Below are positions 43,767 through 51,846 of a stretch of DNA of 64,000 bases, piece after piece; the stretch's first letter is position 1, and each line of letters begins with the position of its first letter. The notes beneath the pieces were generated by a model. It made no database searches. It was not told the DNA's origin and saw only the letters and a program-made list of their open reading frames with translations. This DNA is from an uncultured Actinomycetes bacterium (lineage in GTDB: Bacteria; Actinomycetota; Actinomycetes; Mycobacteriales; Nakamurellaceae): NCBI GenBank assembly GCA_937926105.1, contig CALANS010000020.1, forward strand, positions 50,608 to 114,607. The letters run 5' to 3'. Both the position numbers and the translations under genes were made by a program.

Positions 43767-44506
43767 GATCGCCCCCTCAACTCTGCCAGGTCGGTGACGA
43801 TGATGTCGGCTCCGTGCTCGCGCAGCAGGTCGGCCTGGCCCAACCGGTCCACCCCGACGACGAGGCCGAAACCGCCGGCGCGACCGGCCGCCACCCCGGC
43901 CAGGGCATCTTCGAAGACCGCCGCCTGCGCCGGATCCACCGACAGCTGCGCTGCCGCCCGCAAGAACATGTCGGGCGCGGGCTTGCCGGGCAGCGACAGC
44001 TCCCGCGCGATGACACCGTCCACCCGAACGTCGAACTCGTCCGTCAGCCCGGTCACGCGCAGCACCTCGACGGTGTTCGCGCTGCTGGAGACCACCCCGG
44101 TGGCCAGGCCCGCGGCACGGACGTCGCGCAGGTACGCGACGCTGCCGGGGTACACCTGCACCCCGTCACGCCGGATCAGCTGCTGCACCAGCTCGTTCTT
44201 GCGGTTCGCTACGCCGTTCACGGTGCCGGCATCCGGTCCGTCGTCGGGAGCCCCCTCCGGGAGCCGGATGCCGCGGCTGGCGAGGAAGTCTCGCACGCCG
44301 TCGGCTCGCCGCTTGCCGTCCACGTAGGCGGCGTAGTCGGTGCGGCGATCGAAGGCCACGAACGGCTCGCCGGTGCGCTTCGCACGCGCGGCGAGGAACT
44401 CGTCGAACGTCCGACCCCAGGCGGCGGCGTGCACCAGCGACGTCTCGGTCAGCACGCCGTCCAGGTCGAACAGGCATGTGGTGATGGTGTCCGGCAGGCC
44501 CAGCAC
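43763..44506 (-). CDS. HAD-family beta-phosphoglucomutase-like phosphatase
   Basis: A 247-residue HAD enzyme. Motif I is [20 protein letters not shown], with a beta-PGM-type cap domain; motif II SSSANT, motif III lysine in [10 protein letters not shown], and motif [13 protein letters not shown] are present. In the GH65 context it most likely isomerises beta-glucose-1-phosphate to glucose-6-phosphate, as in the Rv3400-Rv3401 pair of mycobacteria; a trehalose-phosphatase role is less likely. GTG at 44506 has AAGGAG four bases upstream. It heads the HAD-GH65-GH1 unit. Confidence 0.9.
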   Translation of the reverse strand: MLGLPDTITTCLFDLDGVLTETSLVHAAAWGRTFDEFLAARAKRTGEPFVAFDRRTDYAAYVDGKRRADGVRDFLASRGIRLPEGAPDDGPDAGTVNGVANRKNELVQQLIRRDGVQVYPGSVAYLRDVRAAGLATGVVSSSANTVEVLRVTGLTDEFDVRVDGVIARELSLPGKPAPDMFLRAAAQLSVDPAQAAVFEDALAGVAAGRAGGFGLVVGVDRLGQADLLREHGADIIVTDLAELRGRS

Positions 44507-44702
44507 GCGGCTCCTTCCCCCCACACCGCGGGTCCGGGTGGGATCCCCACGCCGACGCTACCGTCTGGGACCGCCGGACAGGCCGTCTCACCATCGGGCA
44601 GGATTGATCGGGCGGCGGGCGATGGTCAGGATCAAGGCGAGCGGGCCGATCGCACGGCCTATCGGTGACCCGCGGCACTGCTACTGGTAGGGATCGGAGT
44701 CC

Positions 44703-45635
44703 ATGGCCGGCACAGCACCTGCGGACCTGCCGGACGCCGCCGACCGGCTATACGGCCTGGACCCGGCCGAATTCACCGCTGCCCGCACGGACCTGGCCGG
44801 CGCGGCACGACGGGCCGGCAACGACGATCTCGCCCAGCAGATCATCGGGTTGCGCAAGCCCAGCACCGCCGCGTGGGCGGTGAACGTGCTGGTGCGCCGC
44901 CGCCGCGCCGACCTGCAGCGGTTGCTCTCGCTGGCCGATCAGCTGCGATCAGGCGGCACGCCGGATCCGCGCGAGGTGAACCGGATGGCGCAGCGCGTCG
45001 TCGCGGCGGTGGTGCGGCTGGCCGGCGACCTGGCCGCGGAGGGCGGACATCCGCTATCTGCCGCCGTGACCGAGCAGGTCCGCGGCACGCTGCGGGCGGC
45101 CATGGCCCACCCCCATGCAGCCGCAGCGGTGCTGGCCGGACACCTGGTCGTCGCATTGCAGCCCGCACAGCTGGCGGGACTCGGGGGCGAGGGCGGTGAC
45201 GGATTCGACGTGTCAGGCGCCGTCGGGGTGCCACTGGCCGTGACGTCGCTGGCCGGTCACGCCGCTCGCCGGGCCGGGGTCGGCTCCGGCCACCCGGACG
45301 AGACGGAGCGCGAGCGGGAGATGGCAGCCGCCCGGACGGCCAGCGCAGCCGCCACCCGGCGGGCCGAGCAGGCGGCGGCCCGCGCCGCCGACGCGGCACG
45401 GGAGCTGGCCGCGATCCAGGACGAGAAGGACGAACTGACCTCGGCAGTCGAGCGCACCCGACAGGCGCTGCGCGAGCAGCAGGACCGGCTCGGCCTGCTG
45501 CGGGAGCAGCTGACCGACGCCGAGCGATCCCACCGGGACCTTGCCCGGCTGGCCCAGCGGGCTCGCCGCAGCGCGGACGACGCCGCCCGCCGGCTGCTTG
45601 AGGCCGAGTCGCCGCCGACGTCATCACCGACATAG
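44703..45635 (+). CDS. Actinobacterial coiled-coil protein of unknown function
   Basis: A 310-residue soluble protein. The N-terminal half has a pattern I recognise only from unannotated actinobacterial proteins: LYGLDPAEFTAARTDLAGAARRAG, then IIGLRKPSTAAWAVNVLVRR. The C-terminal 110 residues are a long Ala/Arg/Glu/Gln heptad-rich coiled coil. No signal or TM helix. GGAGTCC lies before the ATG. It stands alone, divergent from the HAD gene. I cannot assign a function. Confidence 0.75.
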   Translation: MAGTAPADLPDAADRLYGLDPAEFTAARTDLAGAARRAGNDDLAQQIIGLRKPSTAAWAVNVLVRRRRADLQRLLSLADQLRSGGTPDPREVNRMAQRVVAAVVRLAGDLAAEGGHPLSAAVTEQVRGTLRAAMAHPHAAAAVLAGHLVVALQPAQLAGLGGEGGDGFDVSGAVGVPLAVTSLAGHAARRAGVGSGHPDETEREREMAAARTASAAATRRAEQAAARAADAARELAAIQDEKDELTSAVERTRQALREQQDRLGLLREQLTDAERSHRDLARLAQRARRSADDAARRLLEAESPPTSSPT

Positions 45636-45817
45636 CCACCGACATAGCCACCGAGCAGAGGTCATCGGAAAGTCGGCACCGAGCTGTCGACGCCGGGAAT
45701 GTTTGGCGGGTGGGCACGCCGGGAAACCTGACAGCGAGGCCGGAAGCCACGGCGGGTGGCGCCTGTCGCGCACCCGCTCGTGGTGATCCGGATGGGCACG
45801 CACGTGAGGAGTCCGCC

Positions 45818-46480
45818 ATGGCCTACTCGCATCAGGCACCACGCACCATGTCGCTGCACCACACCCGCAAGGCGGGTTCGCTCGCCATGCCACGCCGCCG
45901 AGGGGCGAGCTCCGGAAGCCTGCTGGTCCTGCTGGGCATCTGGGGCGGCATCATCCCGTTCATCGGCCCCACGTTCGGCTACCGGATGGATGCCGCTGCC
46001 TCCTGGACGTTCACCGGGGACAGGCTGTGGCTGAGCATCCTGCCCGGCGCTGCGGCGCTAGTGGGCGGGTTGATCCTGCTCGGGTCCGCCGATCGGGTCT
46101 CGGCCACCGTCGGATCGTGGCTGGCACTGGCCGGCGGAATCTGGTTCGTGGTGGGGCCCACCGCGAGCCTGCTGTGGGATTCGCCCGTCGGCATCAACGG
46201 CGTCGGGCAGGGCGCGGGGACGCATCTTTTCATCGAGCAGATCGGATTCAGCTACGGGCTCGGAGCGCTGATCACTGCGCTGGCCGCGGGGGCACTGGCC
46301 CGGGTGCTGGTGCGCAGCGAACGGGATGCCGTGCTCCTGGAGGCGGCCGGCGTCGACTCGGTCACCGCGAGCGAAACCTATCCCGCCGGCAGCACCACCG
46401 ATCCGATGGCCGAACCATCGGATCGCCCCGGCCGGTTGAGCTGGCCGGAGGACGAGGACGACCCGGGAGCGACGCGGTAA
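45818..46480 (+). CDS. Four-helix membrane protein
   Basis: A 220-residue membrane protein with four predicted helices: SLLVLLGIWGGIIPFIGPTF, SILPGAAALVGGLILLG, WLALAGGIWFVVGPTASLLW and YGLGALITALAAGALARVL. A 40-residue basic N-terminus and an acidic Pro/Asp-rich tail flank them. GAGGAG sits six bases before the ATG, an unusually good site. No family is recognised. A strong hairpin follows the stop. Confidence 0.78.
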   Translation: MAYSHQAPRTMSLHHTRKAGSLAMPRRRGASSGSLLVLLGIWGGIIPFIGPTFGYRMDAAASWTFTGDRLWLSILPGAAALVGGLILLGSADRVSATVGSWLALAGGIWFVVGPTASLLWDSPVGINGVGQGAGTHLFIEQIGFSYGLGALITALAAGALARVLVRSERDAVLLEAAGVDSVTASETYPAGSTTDPMAEPSDRPGRLSWPEDEDDPGATR

Positions 46481-46494
46481 CGGACCGTCGGGGG

Positions 46495-46526
46495 ACCGGC
46501 GCCGGATCCACCCATCCGGCGCCGGT
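46495..46526 (+). terminator. 13-bp stem hairpin after the membrane-protein gene
   Basis: ACCGGCGCCGGAT (46495-46507) and ATCCGGCGCCGGT (46514-46526) pair perfectly around a six-base loop CCACCC, 14 bases after the stop. No T-tract follows, so it would be a hairpin-only terminator; it also separates this gene from ligC, which starts 40 bases later. Confidence 0.6.
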
Positions 46527-46566
46527 TCGGCGGCGCCGGTAGGGCGCTCATGGCAGGATCGGCAGG

Positions 46567-47676
46567 ATGCAGTTGCCCGTGATGCCACCCGTGGATCCCA
46601 TGCTGGCCCGCGCGGTATCCGGCGTCCCGCTCCCGGACTCGGTGGCCGGCGGCCTGGCCTACGAGCCGAAGTGGGACGGCTTTCGGTGCCTGGTATTCCG
46701 GGACGGTGACGAGGTAGAGCTGGCCAGCCGCAACGGCCGACCGATCACCCGGTACTTCCCGGAGCTGGTGGACGGACTGTGTGTGGAGCTGCCCGATCGA
46801 TGCGTGCTGGACGGCGAGGTCGTGGTGGCCACCGACGGCCGGCTGCAGTTCGAGTTGCTGCAGCAGCGGATCCACCCGGCTGCGTCCCGGGTGAAGTTGT
46901 TGGCCGGACAGATCCCCGCCCGGTTCGTCGCCTTCGACCTGCTGGCGCTGGGTGACCGGAACCTGATGGGTGAGCCGTTTGCGGACCGCCGGCAGGCGTT
47001 GGAAGGGTTGCTGGCCGAGAACGGATCGGCCGGAGCACCCTCGACGCCGGGCAGGTCGACGTACCTGACGCCGATCTGCCACGACCATGACACGGCATCG
47101 TCCTGGTTCGACTCCTTCGAGGGTGCCGGGCTGGACGGCATCGTGGCCAAACCCTTGGCGGCGCCCTACCAGCCGGGCAAGCGCGCCATGATCAAAATCA
47201 AGCACGAGCGAACCGCGGACTGCGTGCTGGCCGGCTACCGGCTGCACAAGAGCGCCACCGCCGAGAAGCCGCTGCTCGGCTCGCTGCTGCTGGGCTTGTA
47301 CGACGCCGCCGGGCACTTGCAGTTCGTCGGGGTCAGCGCCTCGTTCCCCACCGCGCGACGGGCGGCGCTGGTCGCCGAGCTGGCGCCGCTGGTCGCCGGC
47401 GGTGACGACCATCCCTGGGCGGACTGGCAGGACCCGACGTCGGGGCGGCGGCCCGGTGCCCAGAGCCGGTGGAGCTCGGGCAAGGATCTCTCGTTCACAC
47501 CGCTACGCCCGGAGCGAGTCGTCGAGGTCGCCTACGACCACATGGAGGGCACCCGATTCCGGCACACCGCCCAGTTCCGGCGCTGGCGCGCCGATCGGGA
47601 CCCCGCCAGCTGCACCTTTGAGCAGCTGGAGGAGCCGGTCGGCTACGACTTGGCCCAGATCCTGCCCGGGGCCTGA
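46567..47676 (+). CDS. ligC: ATP-dependent DNA ligase LigC
   Basis: A 369-residue ligase closely matching mycobacterial LigC (Rv3731). Motif I is YEPKWDGFR with nucleophile Lys35; RNGRPITRYFPEL, CVLDGEVVV (motif III), FVAFDLLAL (IIIa), AGLDGIVAKP (IV) and MIKIKH (V) follow, then an OB-fold domain with FTPLRPERVVEVAYDHMEG and the conserved C-terminus. It acts on nicked or broken DNA and in base-excision repair. It is convergent with the polymerase gene at 47689, 12 bases apart, the same pairing as Rv3730c-Rv3731. Confidence 0.96.
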   Translation: MQLPVMPPVDPMLARAVSGVPLPDSVAGGLAYEPKWDGFRCLVFRDGDEVELASRNGRPITRYFPELVDGLCVELPDRCVLDGEVVVATDGRLQFELLQQRIHPAASRVKLLAGQIPARFVAFDLLALGDRNLMGEPFADRRQALEGLLAENGSAGAPSTPGRSTYLTPICHDHDTASSWFDSFEGAGLDGIVAKPLAAPYQPGKRAMIKIKHERTADCVLAGYRLHKSATAEKPLLGSLLLGLYDAAGHLQFVGVSASFPTARRAALVAELAPLVAGGDDHPWADWQDPTSGRRPGAQSRWSSGKDLSFTPLRPERVVEVAYDHMEGTRFRHTAQFRRWRADRDPASCTFEQLEEPVGYDLAQILPGA

Positions 47677-47688
47677 CGACCCTGGCCG

Positions 47689-48777
47689 CTACTTCTCAAC
47701 GCGATTGCCGTCACCGTCCCAGTGGTCGGCGACCTTCTTGCTGGGTTGCACGCGCGGCGGCTCGCCCGGCATCTTGGGATACTCGGGGGGATAGGGCATA
47801 TCGCCCTGAGCGCGGTCCGTCTCGTCCCGGGCGGCCATCTCCAGCAGCGGCTCGATGCGGAACGCCCGCTCCTCCATCTCGGCATACAGGTCGCCCACCT
47901 CGGCGAACCGGGACGCCGCGGTGCCGATGTCGAAGTCGTTGGGGTGCACCGCATCCAGCTCGTCCCAGCGCAGCGGCATGGATACCGTGGCCCGTGCGTT
48001 CGGGCGCACCGAGTAGGCCGATGCCATGGTGCGGTCGCGGGCCATCTGGTTGTAGTCGATGAAGATGCGCCGGCCCCGCTCCTCCTTCCACCAGTTCATC
48101 GTCACCTGCTCGGGCATCCGCCGCTCGATCTCCCGGCCGAACGCGATCACCGCGCGGCGCACGTCGACGAACTCCCAGTCCGGCACGATCGGCACGAAGA
48201 TGTGGATGCCGCGGCCGCCGGAGGTCTTCGGCCAGCCCTCCATGCCCATCTCGTGCAACAGCTCCCGGACCGCCGGCGCCACCCGGGCCGCATCGGTGAA
48301 GTCGGTGCCGGGCTGGGGATCCAGGTCGATGCGCAACTGGTCGGGGCGCTCCACATCGCCGGCCCGCACCGGCCACGGGTGGAACGTGATGGTGCCCAGG
48401 TTCGCCGCCCACGCCACCACCGCCAGCTCGCTCGGCGCCACCTCGTCGGCGGTGCGCCCGCTGGGAAACGCGATCCGAGCGGTCCGCACGTAATCGGGCG
48501 CGCCCTGGGGCACTCGCTTCTGATAGAACGCGTCGCCCCGCGGGTCGGTGCGGGTGGCCATCTTGATGCCCTCGTGAACGCCGGACGGCCACCGTTCCAG
48601 CGTGGTCGGCCGGTCCTGCAGGGCGCGCAGAATGCCGTCACCGACGGACAGATAGTGGGTGACGAGATCCATCTTGGTCCATCCCCGATCGGGGAAGTAG
48701 ACCCTGTCCGGGCTGCTGATGCGGACCGTGCGGCCGGCCGCCTGCACTTCCACGGCGGGTGCCTGAGAACGTGCCAT
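47689..48777 (-). CDS. LigD-type primase-polymerase (Rv3730c-like)
   Basis: A 362-residue archaeo-eukaryotic primase-family polymerase. It opens VRISSPDRVYFPDRGWTKMDLVTHYL, a LigD-Pol N-terminus. Catalytic RIDLDPQPG gives the two Asp of motif I; SGGRGIHIFVPI is motif II; DYNQMARDRTMASAYSVRPN the C-terminal conserved block. It probably acts with LigC in gap filling or repair. The ATG at 48777 gives the standard start. Short C-terminal extension rich in Pro/Lys. Confidence 0.93.
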   Translation of the reverse strand: MARSQAPAVEVQAAGRTVRISSPDRVYFPDRGWTKMDLVTHYLSVGDGILRALQDRPTTLERWPSGVHEGIKMATRTDPRGDAFYQKRVPQGAPDYVRTARIAFPSGRTADEVAPSELAVVAWAANLGTITFHPWPVRAGDVERPDQLRIDLDPQPGTDFTDAARVAPAVRELLHEMGMEGWPKTSGGRGIHIFVPIVPDWEFVDVRRAVIAFGREIERRMPEQVTMNWWKEERGRRIFIDYNQMARDRTMASAYSVRPNARATVSMPLRWDELDAVHPNDFDIGTAASRFAEVGDLYAEMEERAFRIEPLLEMAARDETDRAQGDMPYPPEYPKMPGEPPRVQPSKKVADHWDGDGNRVEK

Positions 48778-48823
48778 CGCACCACCGTAGGCGATCACGA
48801 CCCCGGACGGAGGGTGACCGAGC

Positions 48824-49033
48824 CTACGCGGCGGACCCGTTCGACGGAGCCCAGTACACATCCGGGCCGGCATTGCGATAGTCGTCCCACCGGTCCACGG
48901 GCGGCGGTGTCGGCACCACCACCCGGTCGATCGTGCGTTGCGTGGGCAGCACCGGAACTCGCGTCGGCGTCCGCTCCGCGGCACCGGCGGGCGACGATCG
49001 ACGCATCTGCATCACATCACTGCGATGTGCCAC
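48824..49033 (-). CDS. Small hypothetical protein (69 aa)
   Basis: A 69-residue ORF starting at GTG 49033 with GGGAGG five bases upstream. The sequence is basic and Pro-rich (RVVVPTPPPVDRWDDYR), ending GPDVYWAPSNGSAA. No family is recognised. The good ribosome-binding site and codon pattern favour coding; length limits confidence. It lies upstream of the LigD-type polymerase gene by 46 bases on the same strand. Confidence 0.5.
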   Translation of the reverse strand: MAHRSDVMQMRRSSPAGAAERTPTRVPVLPTQRTIDRVVVPTPPPVDRWDDYRNAGPDVYWAPSNGSAA

Positions 49034-49197
49034 AGCAGCCTCCCAACCCCGAGGGCTCACTGCTGAACCAGTTCAAGACCACCACCGGTCGATCCCGCCG
49101 TCAAGGCCAGGCATCCGAGTTCCCACCGGATTCACTCGATCGCCACCGGTCCGTCACACCCGGTCCAACAACCGCCGCACGCCCTGAGCGAAATCAT

Positions 49198-49226
49198 TTG
49201 TGAGTGAGTACTCACTCAGTTAGGCT
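49198..49226 (+). promoter_or_regulatory. TetR autoregulatory promoter with 18-bp palindrome
   Basis: TGAGTGAGTACTCACTCA at 49201-49218 is a perfect 18-bp palindrome. It lies in the spacer between a TTGTGA -35 (49198-49203) and TAGGCT -10 (49221-49226), exactly 17 bases apart. The GTG start of the TetR gene is eight bases after the -10, so the mRNA is probably leaderless. TGAGT/ACTCA palindromes are typical TetR-family operators, so self-repression is likely. Confidence 0.8.
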
Positions 49227-49234
49227 TGGCGCTC

Positions 49235-49945
49235 GTGACGGGCAGCACCAGCACTCACCGCGCCCTCCGTGGGGGCGCCGCCGGCCGATCGGGCCGAGCC
49301 GCCGCGCTGCCGCCGGACGAGCGCCGCGCGGCCATCATCGCGGCCGCCACCCCGCTCCTGCGGCGCGGCGGGCACGACGTCACCACCCGACAGATCGCCG
49401 ACGCCGCCGGCGTCGCAGAGGGCACCGTCTTTCGGGTGTTCCCCACCAAGCAGGCCATCATTGATGCCGTATTGGCCCGGGTCTACGACATGGGCGAGAC
49501 CGTGCAGAAGATCCGGGCCATCGACCGGACGGCGCCGCTGGACGACCGGGTCCGTCGGTGCGCCGAGATCCTGGCCGACCGGCTGTCGACCGTCATCGAC
49601 CTGATGATCGCGCTGCGCATGCACGGGCCCGCCCGGCAGGCCGCCAGCCGGCGCGAGCCTGACCCTTCGAGCCGAGGGCACGCCGGCCACCGTCACCGGC
49701 ATGGCGGCGATCGACAGAGTGAGGTAACGGCAGCGATCGCCGAGGTGCTCGCCCCCGATGCCGCCCGGCTGGCCTACTCGCCGGCCCGTGCCGCGCACCT
49801 GCTGCGGCTGCTCACCTTCGCCGGCACCCACCGCATGATCAACGACGACGATCCGCTCGGCGCGGACGAAGTCGCCGACGTCCTGCTGCGCGGCATCATC
49901 CGGCCGCCGGAGGAATCCGGGCTGCCACCGCCGGCCGCCCAGTGA
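49235..49945 (+). CDS. TetR family transcriptional regulator
   Basis: A 236-residue repressor. The HTH is IIAAATPLLRRGGHDVTTRQIADAAGVAEGTVFRVFPTKQAII with the TetR recognition helix VAEGTVFRVF. The C-terminal ligand-binding domain is helical, rich in Ala and Arg, and has no recognised ligand motif. GTG at 49235 was chosen because it fits the promoter; a TTG nine bases upstream is the alternative. It precedes the ABC exporter pair and is the likely control, although the exporter's own promoter looks MerR-type. Confidence 0.92.
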   Translation: MTGSTSTHRALRGGAAGRSGRAAALPPDERRAAIIAAATPLLRRGGHDVTTRQIADAAGVAEGTVFRVFPTKQAIIDAVLARVYDMGETVQKIRAIDRTAPLDDRVRRCAEILADRLSTVIDLMIALRMHGPARQAASRREPDPSSRGHAGHRHRHGGDRQSEVTAAIAEVLAPDAARLAYSPARAAHLLRLLTFAGTHRMINDDDPLGADEVADVLLRGIIRPPEESGLPPPAAQ

Positions 49946-50006
49946 CCGACGGCCACGAGTATCAGCGATGCGTGCGACCGGTGTCAGCCATCGGGGGCAT
50001 GCTCGC

Positions 50007-50037
50007 TTGACCCTGGCGTCGCGTCAGGGTGCAGCCT
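50007..50037 (+). promoter_or_regulatory. MerR-type operator-promoter for the ABC exporter
   Basis: TTGACC (50007-50012) and CAGCCT (50032-50037) are separated by 19 bases, longer than standard. Between them ACCCTGGCG (50010-50018) and CGTCAGGGT (50022-50030) form a dyad with one mismatch around TCG. This 19-base spacer with centred dyad is the hallmark of MerR-activated promoters. No MerR gene is present in the window. A transcript start near 50044 leaves about 70 bases of leader before the exporter ATG. Confidence 0.7.
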
Positions 50038-50112
50038 GACGCCCGACACCGAATCCACCACGACCCCCACAGACCCCCACCACACCGGATACGACACCGC
50101 AAGGAACACCCG

Positions 50113-51846
50113 ATGCTCATCAGACTGTTACGGACCTTCCTGCGCCCGTACGGCTGGCCACTGCTGGCCGTCGTCGTGCTGCAGCTGGTCGGCACCATCG
50201 CGTCGCTGTACCTGCCCAGCCTGAATGCCGACATCATCGACGGCGGGGTGGCCAAGGGCGATACCGACTACATCCTGGTGATGGGGGCGATCATGCTGGG
50301 CGTCACCCTGGTGCAGATCGCGTGCAGCATCACGGCGGTGTTTTACGGTGCCCGCACTGCCATGGCGTTCGGCCGGGACGTGCGGGGCGCCCTGTTCCAC
50401 CAGGTCGGCACGTTCTCCGAGCGAGAGTTGCAGCACTTCGGGGCGCCGTCGCTGATCACGCGTAACACCAACGACGTCACCCAGGTGCAGACCCTGGTGG
50501 TGATGTCCTGCACGCTGCTGGTCGCCGCCCCGATCATGTGCGTAGGCGGCATCATCATGGCGCTCCAGCAGGACGTCGGCCTGTCCTGGTTGATCGCGGT
50601 CGCGGTGCCCGTCCTGGTGATCGCCGTAGGCCTGGTGGTGCGGCGCATGGTGCCGCAGTTCCGGCTGATGCAAACCAAGATCGACGGCGTCAACCGGATC
50701 TTGCGCGAGCAGATCACCGGGGTCCGGGTGGTGCGGGCGTTCGTGATGGAGCCCCACGAGACCGACCGGTTCCGCACCGGAAACCGGGAGTGGACCGGCA
50801 CCGCACTCACCGTCGGCAAGCTGATGGCGTTGATGTTCCCGATCGTGATGCTGGTGATGAACGCCTCCAGTATCGGGGTGCTGTGGTTCGGCGGGCACCG
50901 CATCGCCTCCGGCGCCATCGAGGTCGGCACGCTGACGGCGTTCCTGTCCTATCTGATCCAGATCCTGATGTCGGTGATGATGGCGACCTTCATGCTGGTG
51001 ATGGTGCCGCGTGCCGCCGTGTGCGCCGAGCGGATCACCGAGGTGCTGGATACGACGACCTCGGTCCTGCCGCCCGCCTCGCCGGTCCAGCCCGGCGCGG
51101 CCACCGGAGAGGTGGTGTTGCGCGACGTCACCTTCACCTACCCAGGTGCCGACGACCCGGTGCTGCAACGCATCAACCTCACCGCCAGGCCCGGCCGGAC
51201 CACTGCGATCATCGGCTCCACCGGATCCGGGAAGTCCACGCTGATCTCGCTGATCCCCCGGTTGTTCGACGTCACCGGAGGGCAGGTGCTGGTGGACGGC
51301 ACCGACGTGCGCGAGATGGACCCCGACACGCTGTGGGAACGGATGGCGCTGGTGCCGCAGCGCTCCTATCTGTTCTCCGGAACGGTGGCCTCCAACCTGC
51401 GATACGGCAACGGCGAAGCCACCGACGAGCGGCTATGGAAGGCGCTGGACGTGGCCCAGGCCAAGGATTTCGTCGCCGCGATGTCCGGCGGGCTGAATGC
51501 CACGATCGCGCAGGGCGGCACCAACGTCTCCGGCGGTCAACGTCAGCGGCTGGCCATCGCCCGGGCGCTGGTACGACAACCGGAGATCTACCTATTCGAC
51601 GACTCGTTTTCCGCGCTGGACGTCGCCACCGACGCCCGGCTGCGGGCGGCGCTTCGCCCGTACACCCGCCACGCCAGCGTCATCATCGTCGGCCAGCGGG
51701 TGTCCACCATCAAGGATGCCGATCAGATCGTGGTGCTGGAGAACGGCGAGATCGTGGGGATCGGTACGCACGGCGAGCTGGTCGAGACCTGTGAGACCTA
51801 TCGAGAGATCGTGCAGTCCCAGCTGACTGCGGAGGCGGCAGCATGA
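50113..51846 (+). CDS. ABC exporter half-transporter, degenerate NBD
   Basis: A 577-residue fused TM-ATPase. Six helices span about residues 18-300 (ABC type 1 exporter fold). The ATPase domain has Walker A GSTGSGKST, signature NVSGGQRQRL and Walker B region IYLFDDSFSALD. The catalytic Glu after Walker B is Asp here, and the switch His is Gln (VGQRVSTI). This is the degenerate-site half of a heterodimer. ATG has AAGGA upstream. It overlaps the next gene as ATGA. Likely a multidrug or lipid exporter. Confidence 0.92.
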   Translation: MLIRLLRTFLRPYGWPLLAVVVLQLVGTIASLYLPSLNADIIDGGVAKGDTDYILVMGAIMLGVTLVQIACSITAVFYGARTAMAFGRDVRGALFHQVGTFSERELQHFGAPSLITRNTNDVTQVQTLVVMSCTLLVAAPIMCVGGIIMALQQDVGLSWLIAVAVPVLVIAVGLVVRRMVPQFRLMQTKIDGVNRILREQITGVRVVRAFVMEPHETDRFRTGNREWTGTALTVGKLMALMFPIVMLVMNASSIGVLWFGGHRIASGAIEVGTLTAFLSYLIQILMSVMMATFMLVMVPRAAVCAERITEVLDTTTSVLPPASPVQPGAATGEVVLRDVTFTYPGADDPVLQRINLTARPGRTTAIIGSTGSGKSTLISLIPRLFDVTGGQVLVDGTDVREMDPDTLWERMALVPQRSYLFSGTVASNLRYGNGEATDERLWKALDVAQAKDFVAAMSGGLNATIAQGGTNVSGGQRQRLAIARALVRQPEIYLFDDSFSALDVATDARLRAALRPYTRHASVIIVGQRVSTIKDADQIVVLENGEIVGIGTHGELVETCETYREIVQSQLTAEAAA

